Position numbers and translations under genes: made by a program. 64,000 nt of DNA, taken from Meghimatium bilineatum. Taxonomy: Eukaryota > Mollusca > Gastropoda > Stylommatophora > Philomycidae. The DNA is taken from positions 216,001 to 280,000 of the forward strand of contig CM067307.1 of NCBI GenBank assembly GCA_034231615.1. Reading direction: 5' to 3'. Below, piece by piece: positions 32,556 to 44,256 of the stretch (the first letter of the stretch is position 1; every line of letters begins with the position of its first letter). Below the pieces are notes generated by a model, which saw nothing but the letters and a program-made list of their open reading frames with translations, was not told the DNA's origin and searched no databases.

Positions 32556-33828
32556 TAGATTAAATATCTTGGGATAATCTTTGATAGAAGTCTCTCATTC
32601 AACAAGCACGTCACAAATATGATTCAGAAGACTCAAAGGGGGATCAGTGTTATCAAGGTTATGGCGACCTTCGACATGCAGCAATGGGTACTTTTTCTGC
32701 TTCTGCTAGTTTTTCTGCTATCTGTAATAGATTATGGCCTCGGCCTACTATGTCACAGACACAAGTCTATAGATTGGAAAAAGTTCAAAATGAGGCAATG
32801 AGAGCGGTACTGGGGTGTACTAGAGATACACCCATCTCTGCTATGAGATTTCTGCTTGATCTCCCCAGCATTAGAGTGCGACATCAGGTAGCACAAGTTA
32901 AGTCGTACCTTAAAGTGACAGAATACAACCACTACCCATTACACCATCGCCTAGATGAGTCAAAGGGAAAACGAATCAAGCGTTGCAGATCATGGATGTA
33001 AGAGGCTGAAGACACACTGCGAATAGTATTTGAATTGGAAGAAATAGGAAAGGGCAGTGAATGGGTGGAGGTAGACACTGAGAAGAAATCACTGACTAAA
33101 GTAATAATACAACTAGATAAAGCGTGTCGAAAATGGACGACAGTCAGGGTTCAGGATACAGTGCACGAACTCGCCCAACTACACTCGAAACCACAAGACA
33201 TAATTATATACACAGATGGCTCTGTTAGCAGAAACACAAATAAAAGCGGCTGGGGTTTTGTTGCCTACAGAAATGGTGTGAAGTTGGTTGAGAAATCTTC
33301 AGCATATTCTACTGTCAGCAGCTCTTAATTGGTTGATAACTGATACATCAACACACGCGGTAATACTCACAGACTCTCAAAGCATGTTGCGCAAGATAAA
33401 AAAAAGCATGCTTAGAAAAGAATGGTGGGACTTATTGAACAATTCAATTGTCCAGAGCATTACATCGATATACTGCCCTGGTCATGCTGGAGTCAGAGGA
33501 AACTAGAGAGCCGACTTATTGGCAGGCAATGCGGCGATAGACGGCCCATTGTTGAGAAGAGATAAAGCAGATTTAATAAAGGCAGTAATAAATTCATTTC
33601 AAGATGCAGATGATGTAAATGAGGTTGAGAACGTACACATACAGAGAATGTTAGAAATGGAAGTATTCAGTGGTGAGGAGAGAAATGTAGATTTTTTGGA
33701 AAGTCCCGAAGATCACACAATCAACACCTGACCGGAACTATGAGTCTACATACACTGGGATGGCTGCTGGAGCGGAGGGAGGAGCACTTATGGGAATGTC
33801 CCGCGTACTGTGAAGTCCGTTTCTAATC
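32556..33828 (+). pseudogene. LINE family B copy 1, 5'-truncated (RT thumb, RNase H, C-terminus)
   Basis: It begins inside the RT C-terminal region (YLGIIFDRSLSFNKH-like), then gives RLEKVQNEAMRAVLG, CTRDTPISAMRFLLDLPS and KGKRIKRCRSWM, and RNase H with IIIYTDGSVSRNTNKSGWG. Compared with copy 3 at 53.0 kb, about 36 bp are missing near 33316, which removes the second RNase H catalytic residue region (MELEGVAAAL in copy 3). ILTDSQSM and IYCPGHAGVRGN follow, then a nonsense codon. The 3' part (SLHTLGWLLERR, EHLWECP) ends at GTTTCTAATCAAG. It is an I/Nimb-like LINE fragment and non-functional. Confidence 0.88.
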
Positions 33829-33894
33829 AAGAAGAAGGTGCTGTCGCCATTTTAAACGGTGTCAGTTTACGCAGTACTTCATTATAATAAATAT

Positions 33895-35032
33895 AACTAT
33901 AGCCGGCACGATTCCACAAGATACAATTTATTCAGGCTGGAAAGAATTCAAAACGAAGCGATGCGGATCATCCTTGATTGCACAAGGGACACACCCTGTG
34001 CGGCTATGAGATTTCGCCTTGATTTTCCGAGCAGATCTGATAGAATTGATATGTGACGTGCCCGCCATACCTCAGAGTGAGTTCTGGCATAAATCACCCA
34101 CTACACAGCGAGCTCCCACGTGTGAAGGGAAGCAGGCTCAAGAGAGGAAAATCGTGGATGGGTCGGGCCGAGGATACCGTTAAACATATCTGTGCCCCAG
34201 AAGATATAACTCCTGGCGAGGAAAGGACACCTATTCCTACGGTCTTTCAAGAGGTAGTCAAGACCGTCATTACACGCAATAGAGAGTGCAGGGAACTCAG
34301 CCCCGTGAGCGTGGAAGCTGAGGTCAAGGCACTAATCTGTGAGAATACCGATGACACAGATGTTGTGATCTACACAGATGGGTCGGTCATCCGTCACCAC
34401 CGATGCGCATGGGCCTTTACTGCCAGATCAAAAGGAAGAACAGTATATGAAGCCAGTGGTGCCTTTACCGCAACAACAGGCAGCCTAACAATGGAAGTAT
34501 TCGCAGTAACGCAGGCACTTAACTGGCTGAAATCGCAAGCCTATTCCCATGCGTACATACTAAGTGACTCTGAATATGATTCAGAAAGTCAAAACAGGTG
34601 ATGTACGTAGGGAATGGGTGGAGTCATTTGAGAGAGCAGGAATGCGGGCATCACTACGAAGACTCATGCTTATTTTTGCCCCTGGACACGCAGGCTTGGA
34701 AGGAAACGAATGAGCCGACCAATTAGCTAGCCTCGCCACCACAACAGACGGTCAGCCTATGGACCGAGCAGACATACTCATTGCTCTTCGTGAACCCTCA
34801 CGATCAGAGGATTTTGAGATGAATGAGCATGAGTCAATATTGAGAATGCGCGAATTGGGAGTGAGGATGGGTGTGGCCCGTAGAGAACCCCTGACAAAGA
34901 TTTCAAAAAGAGCAGTGAACCAACATAGAACCGGAACCATCAGTCGGTATACCCTGAGAGATTTACTGCACCAGAGATCTGAGCACCTATGGACTTGTCC
35001 GGTGTGCGAAGAGGATAATCAACATACCTAAT
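33895..35032 (+). pseudogene. LINE family B copy 2 (divergent subfamily), 5'-truncated
   Basis: The reading runs RLERIQNEAMRIILDC, TRDTPCAAMRF, then after a shift PLHSELPRVKGSRLKRGKSW and MGRAEDTVKHIC. RNase H follows: VVIYTDGSVIRHHR, Glu in GSLTMEVFAVTQAL, and LSDSEYD. After another shift come FAPGHAGLEGNE, a nonsense codon, and ADQLASLA. The C-terminus has HRTGTISRYTLRDLL, HQRSEHLWTCPVCEED, a zinc-binding end. Three or more lesions disable it. It is closer to the minus-strand copy at 38.5-40.3 kb than to copies 1 and 3. Confidence 0.88.
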
Positions 35033-35150
35033 TGTTTAAAAATTTTAACATGACAATAACAACCTGTCTGCTACTTCCGATCAATGTTGCCAATTTTCAT
35101 AGATAGAAAACCCTTACTAGCTTAAAATAGCAGTATTGGTTTCTTATACG

Positions 35151-35168
35151 TGGCACGGCACCGTGCCA
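35151..35168. other. Perfect 8-bp inverted repeat
   Basis: TGGCACGG-CA-CCGTGCCA, in the stretch between LINE B copy 2 and the hAT pseudogene. Confidence 0.6.
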
Positions 35169-35234
35169 TATTTCTGTTTTATACACCCAGTTTAAAGTAT
35201 TAAAACGGCAATTTTCGCCATTAAATGATGCAAT

Positions 35235-36803
35235 TTCAGTATCCTTTGTGCGGGCCGCACAAGTGCTTGCAAAGGGCCGCATCTGGCCGCAAATTTTTTC
35301 TGTTGCTATTGATGAGGCCGTTGACATCACTGGAATAGCACAGCTTGCAGTTTTTATTAGGGCCTGTGACAGTGAATTTAATATTTATGAAGAACAGATT
35401 CAACTAATCCCAATGCATGACACAACAGCGAGCGAGGACATCTTTGAAAGATTCGAGCAGATTTTGCATGACTATTGACTATGATTTGAGTAAACTTGTA
35501 AATTTATCTACTGACGGTGCTGCGAATGTAGTTGGCAGACAATATGGTTGGTGTTGCTGCCAAGTTGCGAACAAGAATTGATAACTCGTATCCAGATTCA
35601 TCATTTGCACATTCGCACTGCACTATTAATCAGCAAAATTTGTGTTCAACGACTTAAAAATTGAATCATGTGCTTAGTGTGGTCACAAAAACTGAACTTT
35701 ATCAAATGCAATGCTCTCAACTATCGTCAATTTAGGTTAGAAGACATGGATAGTCAGTTCACCGATGTTCCATTCTACACAGCAGTCTGTTGATTGTCGT
35801 GTCACAAAATGCTGAAAAGATTTTATTTGCTGAGACCAGAAATTACTTTATTTTTGGAGATGAAAAGTAAAAACACAGATGAAATAAAAGATGAAAGTTG
35901 GATCCAGGATCTAGCGTTCGCTGTGGACATTACTGCAGATTTAAGTGATCTTTTTGAAACTACAAGGCAAAAACAAACTCATCACTCAGTTGTATGACGA
36001 CATCAAGTGTTTCATTACAAAACTAAGCTTATGGAAGACACACTTGTCACGTCAAAATTTGGTTCATTTTCCTGACTGCAAAGAACTCAAAAACCAGGCC
36101 AATGCTGAATCTGTACTCACCTTTGCTAAATATGAGTCACCTAGTTATTGTCATAAAATCCCAGGAAAGATTTAGTGATTTCTCATATTTTGAATACCAT
36201 TTTGCATTATTCTCGGCACCATTCAACTTTGATGATGTCAAAGCAGAGGAAAACTTGCAGATGGAGCTATTACAAATGCAGTCTGATTCTACACTCAAAG
36301 CAAAGTATCTAGAAGTCCGGATACCTGGCTTCTATTTATACTTTCCTAAAAAATTTACAAACTTCAGAAAGTTTTCAACTAGGATTATGGCAATGTTCGG
36401 TTCCACCTATGTGTCACGTGTGAACAGTTATTTTCCTTCATCAAATTAACAAAAACTTCTCAGAGAACAAGGCTGACAGATAACTGATGAAAGTTGGAAC
36501 TGCAAATACATTTCAGCTTATATGAAAAATTGTCATGAAAAAGAGGCATCAACACTCAAACCTCAGGACAAAACACTGATTAAAGAGTAAAAATGATTGA
36601 ATGTTCTTAAAATAAATGTTTGATTACAATTGTTATATTTGGTTGGCATTGTGGGGTGTTAGCTTAATGTTGTAGTAGGCATGCAAATTAATTGAATATA
36701 ATTCAATAAAATTACAGTGTTTCTCAGATTTGTTGGTGTGGCCCGCCGGTATACTCAAAGTATCTTATGCAGCCCATGGTGCTTTTTAAGTTTGACACGC
36801 CTG
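35235..36803 (+). pseudogene. hAT transposase pseudogene (GTF2IRD2/ZBED5-like catalytic half)
   Basis: Frames in order: VAIDEAVDITGIAQLAVFIR (the first catalytic Asp region), LSTDGAANVVGRQ, LQGKNKLITQLYDDIK, NLVHFPDCKEL, a segment of LFSAPFNFDDVKAEENLQM type, TLKAKYLEVRIPGFY, and FSTRIMAMFGSTYVS followed by SYFPSS. At least five stops or frameshifts occur. The N-terminal BED finger is missing: a hAT-end-like segment (GCGGGCCGCACAAG, AAGGGCCGCATCTGGCCGC) runs directly into the catalytic region. The 3' end is GTTTGACACGCCTG at 36790-36803, resembling the inverse of the CAGGGGTGTCAAAC ends common in this group. Non-functional. Confidence 0.85.
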
Positions 36804-37930
36804 ATATAGATGATATAATGTTGGGTTGTATAAATGATATATTATTGGGTTGTATAGATGAAATGATGTTGGGTTGTATAGATGATAGAATATTGGGTTG
36901 TATAGATGAAATGATGGGTTATATAGATGAAATGATGTTGGGTTATATAGATGAAATGATGTTGGGCTGCATAGATGCTAGATGGTTGGGTTGTATAGAT
37001 GATAGAATGTTGGGTTGTATAAATAATATATTGTTGGGTTGTATAGATGAAATGATGTTGGGTTATATAGATGAAATGATGTTGGGCTGCATAGATGCTA
37101 GATTGTTGGGTTGTATAGATGATAGAATGCTAGGTTGTATAAATAATATATTGTTGGGTTGTATAGATGAAATGATGTTGGATTGTATAGGCATGATCCA
37201 ATATTGGGTTGTATAGATGAAATGATGGGTTATATAGATGAAATGATGTTGGGTTATATAGATGAAATGATGTTGGGCTGCATAGATGCTAGATGGTTGG
37301 GTTGTATAGATGATAGAATGTTAGGTTGTATAAATAATATATTGTTGGGTTGTATAGATGAAATGATGTTGGGTTATATAGATGAAATGATGTTGGGCTG
37401 CATAGATGCTAGATTGTTGGGTTGTATAGATGATAGAATGTTGGGTTGAATAAATAATATATTGTGGGTTGTATAGATGAAATGATGTTGGATTGTATAG
37501 GCATGATCCAATATTGGGTTGTATAGATGAAATGATGGGTTATATAGATGAAATGATGTTGGGTTATATAGATGAAATGATGTTGGGCTGCATAGATGCT
37601 AGATGGTTGGGTTGTATAGATGATAGAATGTTAGGTTGTATAAATAATATATTGTTGGGTTGTATAGATGAAATGATGTTGGGTTATATAGATGAAATGA
37701 TGTTGGGCTGCATAGATGCTAGATTGTTGGGTTGTATAGATGATAGAATGCTAGGTTGTATAAATAATATATTGTTGGGTTGTATAGATGAAATGATGTT
37801 GGGCTGCATAGATGATAGAATGCTGGGTTGTATAAATAATATATTGTTGGGTTGTATAGATAATAGAATGTTGGGTTGAATAAATAATATATTGTTGGGT
37901 TGTATAGATGAAATGATGTTGGATTGTATA
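36804..37930. repeat. 24-bp minisatellite with ~310-bp higher-order repeat
   Basis: Basic unit TTGGGTTGTATAGATGAAATGATG and variants (GATAGAATG, AATAATATATTG, GCTGCATAGATGCTAG). Blocks of about 12-13 variants recur in order: ATGATGGGTT occurs at 36911, 37222 and 37532, a period of 310-311 bp. The period of 24 leaves octapeptide frames (LGCIDEMM) open on the plus strand and long frames on the minus strand; neither looks like a real gene. The array starts at the 3' end of the hAT element and ends at a LINE A-like tail. Confidence 0.95.
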
Positions 37931-37973
37931 GGCATGATCCCACAGACCGCTGGATCAACATCCAACCAACCAT
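37931..37973 (+). repeat. LINE A-like 3' tail fragment
   Basis: GGCATGATCC, ACAGACCGCTGGATCAACA and CCAACCAACCAT parallel the last 40 bp of LINE A (7989-8032). GGCATGATCC also recurs inside the adjoining minisatellite near 37191 and 37500, so the tail was partly drawn into the array. Confidence 0.75.
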
Positions 37974-37979
37974 TAGATA

Positions 37980-38230
37980 CATCAAATAAATAAACAGTAT
38001 TAGCCCGAAGTCTACAGAGAAGACTACATGACATCGCAGCAGCTCAGAGTGTAACAACACACAAACGAAACAGTATTAGCCTGGGGTTTGCAGAGAAGAC
38101 TACATGAGACTGCAACAGCCCAGAGTGTCATAACAAAGATTGAAAAAGTACTCAATATATGCCTATTTTCAATATGGTCCCAAACTTTGGTTACATCAGA
38201 TAAGTATACAGTATTAGTCTAGAGAATACT
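37980..38230. repeat. Imperfect ~80-bp tandem repeat
   Basis: Three diverging copies of AACAGTATTAGCC, AGAGAAGACTACATGA and CAGCTCAGAGTGT. Confidence 0.7.
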
Positions 38231-38237
38231 ACATTGG

Positions 38238-38390
38238 ATCGAGACAGCTCTGTAGTTAGTGCACTGACTTCCCCGTATGGTGGTGAACCAAGGTTCAATT
38301 CCCAGTACATCAAGTACAAATATATGTCTACCTGAATGGGGCATAGATGTATACGTATTCAGTAAGTGGTGGGGGTTGATAAAAAAAAAG
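38238..38390 (+). mobile_element. tRNA-like SINE head candidate
   Basis: GGTTCAATTCC at 38292-38302 matches the pol III B box (GGTTCRANNCC). TAGTTAGTGCA at 38253-38263 is a plausible A box about 30 nt upstream, the spacing found in a tRNA. The expected acceptor stem is not convincing, so a tRNA-derived SINE head is likelier than a tRNA gene. An A run at 38380-38388 may mark its tail. Confidence 0.45.
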
Positions 38391-38499
38391 GAAATTTCTT
38401 TCTTTTTGTAGACAATTGTTTTTTCGTGCAATTTTGGTGATGACCTATTACCGGGAAAACCATTATGAAGTGGAAGGGCTACCTGACTTCTGTTTTGCT

Positions 38500-40262
38500 T
38501 CTTAGATAATTAGTTAGTTGTCGGATCATCATCACTGAAACTGGACACGTCCATAGTTGCTCCAATCTCTCCCTGAGTGTATTCACCATTACACACTTCT
38601 ACTAACAGTACCTATCCTATGCTGGTTGACCATCATTCTTTTGCGCCCTCCAAAGTGTTCACTTCTAGCAACACTGCATTTCAAACTCTAATCTTTAATC
38701 TTGGTCATTGAAAAGGAAACATCATCCACACTAGTCTCACTCTCGCGTGCTATATCTTTTAATGCGTTAAAAACATTAGCTTGATCCATTGCCCCATGCC
38801 ACAATCGCGCATGACACCAGTTGATCTGCTCTTTCATTGCCTCGAACACCCACATGCCCAGGCACAAAAATATATGTAACTACTTTCAGCCTCGCCTTTC
38901 TCAAGGCCTCAATCCACTGTTCGCGAACGAGACCCACTTGTACCTTCCTAATCATACTCATAGTCACTCAAGATGCAGATCTGTGTTACCTTCTGTGTGC
39001 ATACCCACTCAATTGCCCTGGTCACCGCCATAGTCTCCATGGTCATGCTACTTGTAGTAACTGCAAAGGCCCCACTCTCCTCCCTGATCATTTTACATGT
39101 GCACTGAGCTGTGAAAACCCAAGCACTGCGAACATGTCTAATCACAGATCCATCAGTGTATATAATCACATCCCCCTCTAGGGTATTCTCACTGACCGAA
39201 GCATGCACTTCTTTCTCCACAGTTGTGTGACACCATTCTCTGCTAAGTGAAATTACTACTCTCAAACAAGTTTAAAAATCTGTTGGTAGACTTATCCATT
39301 CTGCACCTGTTTCTATATTTTGCAATCCGCACACGCTTTGTATGACATCCTCAGCACGTCCCATCCACGACTTCCCTCTCTTATGTCTACTGCCTTTAAC
39401 TTTATGTATTTCGGAATACAATGGGTGTTCCTTATCAGCATGTATTTGAAGGTATGCCCGTGCACGGCAATACTGTAATCTGTGCTCTGCTGTTGGATAG
39501 TCAAGTAGGTGCCGCATAGCACGTGTCAATGTGTCTCTTGTGCACCCCAGTATGATACGCATTACTGCATTGTGGATTCTATCCAGTTTTTCGATCTGAG
39601 TTTGGCTAAGAGTCAGAATTGCCAAAGCATATTCCACCACAGTCATCACCAAACCCTGGTTCAAAAAATAATAACAACCTCTGCTCACACTGCTCAGCAA
39701 CCATAACCTTCATTGCTGCTAAGCCTTTGCCTGCCCTTATGATAACATGGTCAACATGTTACCTGAAACTCAAAATTCGGTCATAAAAAACACCCAGATA
39801 TGTCATTGTGCTGGTTCTTTCTAAACTTTTCCTGGACAATAACACTTGTGGCATGGGTGTCTTTACCATGTGATTGTTCAAGGAAAACCACATCACGAAT
39901 GCCTTATAAGGATTTACCACTGCTTCCATATCTCTACACCAATTTATCAGTCTGTGCAGCTCCTTCTGTAGTTCCACGATGTTCTCTTCTCGATTTCTGC
40001 CTTGCCCGTACACCAGGATTTAATCGGTGTACTACATCATTCTGTCAGCACCTGTAATTTTGCTAGTGATCTGTATGTATACATTGAAAAGCACAGGAGA
40101 TAGAGGTGATTGTATCAGGGCCGCACCAACCCAAGGATTTACAGCAAGATTTAACAGTTGGTATATCAAGATATCCAAGGACACCCTATTGTAAGCACCC
40201 TCAAGATCTAGTGCGACAGCACATGTCTCCAGTTTCTTGCAGGTTTTTTTAATTGTCATAAT
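38500..40262 (-). pseudogene. LINE family B copy 4: RT, RNase H and C-terminus
   Basis: From 40259 leftward: CAVALDLEGAYNRVSLDIL (RT motif A), then a degenerate SPLSPVLFNVYIQ (motif B). The active-site block is damaged (a stop near 40020). Next come INWCRDMEAVVNPYKAFV, TYLGVFYDRILSFR, VVEYALAILTLSQTQIEKL, CTRDTLTRAMRHLLDYPT and GSRHKRGKSWMGRAED. RNase H is split over two frames: IIYTDGSVIRHVRSAW, SSMTMETMAVTRA, LSDYEYD, then VPGHVGVRGNERADQL. The terminal zinc region (QHRIGTVSRSV, EQLWTCPV) reaches about 38500. It is broken by several stops and shifts and is the longest family B copy here. Confidence 0.87.
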
Positions 40263-40269
40263 CTAATGT

Positions 40270-41940
40270 CCCAAGGAAGGGGTTTCAAATCCCCTTATCT
40301 ATGGGTTTTTATAAACAACATCTAGATCGCCCTTAACGTATAAAACTTCAGTATTGCCTATTGTGCAATAATCAACGGTGTCAGGTCTGATAGGAGGATG
40401 AAGACTGCAACAAAGGTTATTGGGTCACCAGCTAACCCTGAAAATGACTGAGTTTATTGTCGCAAGAGGCACATACAGACCGTTGGATTGGTCAGTCCAC
40501 TCCATAGAAAGTAGTGATGATTGAAAAATGTCATGCTGAAGTCAGATATATAGGACCGAAAGGTACCAAGCTGTTTAACTATTTGGAGTGCATTCTGTTA
40601 ATTGACATGAGTTTGAGATCAAATGAAGGAAAATGAGAGACTCTTACAGGGCAGAAAATCCAGCAAGACAAGTGTACACATTATTACTACACCATTTTAA
40701 GTTTTAATACAAATGTGTGTGTACTGTGTTAGTGTTCTCAATTATTCATCGTGTCACACATGCCTTCTTACTATATTTTTTCTTACTATATCATCTGACT
40801 TAAAAGTGCATATCTTACACAGTCTATCTATCACCTTCATTCTTTGCGCAACGAAATCTTAGTGAGAAGGTTGAACTATCACTATCACATTAATCATTCA
40901 ATGAAAATAATATTTATTTCAACTCATACAATTCTGGTGGATGAAAAAAGTGGCAATTAAATAAAACAAATTGTAACCTATGGGGACTATCAATCTACAA
41001 AGGAAACTGATAACTAAACTTTAATGAACAGTCTCTGAGTCAAAGTTTGAAAGTGCAACGCCTACTTGATAAATCAAAATGAGTAGGCCCTATCACATTA
41101 ACTATTTGCCCTATTAAGAATTAAGTCAAAAATTAGAGATGGTAAATATATCTCGTTGACAAGATCAAAGTAACATTCATGAAAGAATCAAGATTATTTG
41201 ATTTTTTTTATCATACCTTTCGTATTGTGAGCAATCATGTAAAATAAGTGTATCCGAACACCGCCTTTTCTTTGCCAAAGAATGAAATTTCGTTTCGTGA
41301 ATGTGTAGTTCGTAAAGTTGTCATGTTTGTACATTTCAGTAAGTTTGGATAATCAAATCACGTGACATGTTCACATGATCTGGTGTGTTGTCTAGCAGTT
41401 TTTCATTTGTGGGTGTACATAGTCTGTAAATAAATCAAATAGTAGTGATGATCTTCTCATTTTGGATGTAACGGATACTTCGATGCAACTTACCTTCAAC
41501 TTGTATTTGCCTGATTCTGATGATTTTATGTACGTTATTACTGCTGTAGTAGGCCCACTGGTCACATAGGTAATGGAATCGGTAATGAGTTGACTGTGTA
41601 CTGTACTGTGTAGGAGTGACTACAACACAGTCTACAGTAGTGTAGTAGTCAACTATAGTCTGTAGTCTTACTGGACGACGCACACTATCGCTTTTTTGTC
41701 GATTATGACCTGTATATTGCTGTTTGTATGATTACATCTGTGTACTGTTGTGTGTATTCTTTCACGACAGCATCCGTCAGCAATAGTGTGTTGTGTAGTC
41801 AGCCGTCGTTCAGTAAGACTGACGTTTACAGACGGTGTAGATAGTAGATAGTGAACCATAGTTAAGTACAAGTTTGTCAGTATTTTTACATCGGCTATTT
41901 TGAGTTATAGGCATACTATGCGCATAAGCCTACTCTATGT
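40270..41940. other. No recognised gene
   Basis: AT-rich spacer. 41560-41720 has locally repetitive TAGTGTAGTAGTCAAC and CTACAACACAGTCTACA words. Open frames at 41435-41871 lack recognisable motifs. Confidence 0.45.
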
Positions 41941-41949
41941 TTTAGCGAA

Positions 41950-42483
41950 TTTCTGTTAATAGCTGAAGTAGAAGACACCATACATCAACTGAAGAAAAAT
42001 AAACCATCAGGGTCATATAAAACCTCACTACCAAAGAAATTTAAGCTGTTGGTGTATTGGGTATAGAAGTGATAAAAAAAACTGTTGCATGACATCTTCA
42101 TAAATTTCAAACTGATAGCTCTACCAAAGCAACTTAGTGCTATAGATTGGGAAGAATATCCTACAGTCAGTTTAATGAATCATGTCCACACAAATTATGA
42201 TGAGAATTATAATGATAATAAGAAGTAAAGGAGAACCCGAAATTGGAGTCAAGCAATGTGAATTTGTAGGCCTTAATGACAAAGGTACAAACTACTACAC
42301 AGATCATAAACATCTTGTGAATACTAACAGAAAGATTGACAAAACAGAGATATGTATGTGAGCTTTATTGATCATGCTAAGGTATTTTATAAGGTTTCAG
42401 AGATATTGACAGCTGCTGTTAAGTGACCAGCATAAAAAGTATCTAAACCTAATCCAAACCTCTGGTATTGAGCACATTGCAAC
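41950..42483 (+). pseudogene. Decayed RTE-like LINE (family G-like), RT fingers and palm start
   Basis: Readable pieces: VEDTIHQLKKNKPSG, KLLHDIFIN, TVSLMNH, IMMRIIMI-like residues, CEFVG...KGTNYYT-like residues and MYVSFIDHAKVFYKV, matching the FIDYTKAFDKV motif A of the copy at 58-60.7 kb. Nearly every motif contains substitutions, stops or shifts. The element is interrupted at 42484 by a Tc1-like insertion, and its C-terminal part appears at 43850-44250. Confidence 0.65.
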
Positions 42484-43326
42484 TATACTGTTCAGAAAAA
42501 ATGAATGCAACTCTTTTGAGTTACTTTTATAAAAGATATTCGCTGATTGGACATCATTCAACCTATCAACTGTGTCCACCTGGTCATTAACTTCTCATGG
42601 TTATTTGAATTCTACTCACCTCATGATTTGTGAGGTCATGAAAGAAGTCAAGACCAAAACAACACTTTTGGCAATAATTTGTGACAGATTCGTGAGAATC
42701 CTGTGAGACTTACTGAACACAAAACTCTCTGACCATATTATTGAATGCTTATAAAAATTGACAGTCCTCGAATAAATTAAGTTGAAAATTGACTGCAATT
42801 ATGGCTCATCTCACTACAGAATAACGATACATCATCATTGGACGCTTACAGAATGGACAATCACAAGGTGTAGTGGCCAAATAATTTAATGTGGTTAGAA
42901 ACACCATTAGTCACCTTTAGAGGCAATTTGAACTGGCTCAGTGGCAGACCAGCAGCACAGTGCAAGACCAAGAGTCACAACTCATGCCAATGTTCGCTCC
43001 ATATGGCTGCATCACCTCAGGAATTGATCTGCATCCTCCACAGTCCACATCTAATTTCATATCATATGTCAGGAACCAGCTGCACAACAATGGTCTTTAG
43101 GCTAGAAGACCCTACAGAAAACCTGTTCTTATGGACCAACATCGCCAGAACCAACTACAGTGGGTGAACCAGCATCATCAAAGGATCGTTGAGAATGAAT
43201 GGAGACAAGTTTGGTTTAGTTAAAGTGTGAGAGTTTCTTCATACCAAGGTTGAAACATTAATTCCATAAAATAAAATGTTGGTACATGTTTGAAATAATG
43301 TTGCGGTTCCTTTTTTGAACAGTATA
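42484..43326 (+). mobile_element. Tc1-like DNA transposon, 839 bp, internally deleted
   Basis: The ends are inverted repeats beginning TACTGTTCA and rich in A, at 42486 and, inverted, ending at 43324. TA is duplicated at 42484-42485 and 43325-43326. The interior holds a transposase remnant. The size suggests loss of roughly half of a normal ~1.6 kb element. Confidence 0.8.
42826..43232 (+). pseudogene. Tc1-like transposase remnant
   Basis: Pieces in order: IIGRLQNGQSQGVVAK (first helix-turn-helix), FNVVRNTISHL, then ISYVRNQLHNNGL, RPYRKPVLMDQHRQNQLQW and NEWRQVWFS. This is the N-terminal DNA-binding part up to where the first catalytic Asp of the DDE domain should lie (VxFSDES). The catalytic domain is missing and stops interrupt the rest, so it cannot be active. 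Confidence 0.78.
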
Positions 43327-43329
43327 TAA

Positions 43330-43845
43330 TTTTCATTTCTACTGCACCTTCTGTTACTGAACAAGCTATTAATAAGAACATTAGCTGGTTACACAGTGTG
43401 TCTAGAATCAGTTGGACGTATTATTTCTCAGAAGTAAATAATAAGTATTAAAGTAGAAGCAATCAGTTTTTAAAGACACAATACATTTATTGTAGTAAAA
43501 TAGAAGTGAAAGTATTTTCGCATGTAACAGTAAAGTATTGGGTGAACATAAAAATATCTATTCGCTAACTAGGATGTACAAACTGAACAACATTTGAGGA
43601 AAACAAAAACCGATCTATCATATATTGGTCCCATAATGCTTCTTTAAATAACCAATATATTGACTATTGGTGCAGAAAGGGTTAATGACATCAGATGGAA
43701 GATGCATTAAAGGAATAAAATGTAGAATAGCCCAGAAAAACAGCAACATTTCACAAGATGAAAAACATCCTATGTAATAAGTCACTTACCTATATCGTGT
43801 CAATTTAGATGAGAGAGTTTTTATAAAGGTAAAATATGAACCAAA
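43330..43845. other. No recognised feature
   Basis: AT-rich; probably the decayed centre of the interrupted LINE, but no motif is readable. Confidence 0.35.
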
Positions 43846-43849
43846 TCTC

Positions 43850-44250
43850 GTGTATGAAAATTAATCTTGGACAATCAGCAGAGTGAAAAATTATATAGAT
43901 GCAGTAGATATATGGTTTTATAGAAGAATGTTCAGAATACCTTTGAACAGATAAAAAGTGCAATGAATATATCTTGAAAGACTTTAATTCAAAAATAGAG
44001 CTGCTCACAGACATTAGAGACAGTTTACATTTTTGGACACATCACGAGAAGAGGAAAAATGGAACACCTTTGAACAAAAAGCAAGTTAAAGAGTAGGAGG
44101 GGTAGGGGAAGAATAAGAGATAATATGCTAGACAGCCTGACATTATCGCATGGGTGAACAACAATATCGGAAATAATTGATGGCACATTAAGCAGAAGGC
44201 TTTAGACAGACATAATAACCAATACCACGCAGTATGGACCATAAGATAAA
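43850..44250 (+). pseudogene. Decayed RTE-like LINE (family G-like), C-terminal part
   Basis: DAVDIWFYRRMFRIPLN (compare EMWFYKRMLRIPW in the 58 kb copy), then GKRGRGRIRDNMLDSL-like and SMDHK readings, with shifts throughout. It ends tail to tail with the minus-strand family D fragment at about 44250. Confidence 0.65.
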
Positions 44251-44256
44251 AACATT

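Noticed and set aside
36767-37879. Repeat protein with LGCIDEMM octapeptides
   Set aside because: Frame openness follows from a 24-bp period; the frame is lost where unit length varies (near 37190 and 37450).
38238-38302. Functional tRNA gene
   Set aside because: A and B boxes are present but a 7-bp acceptor stem and anticodon arm could not be paired convincingly.
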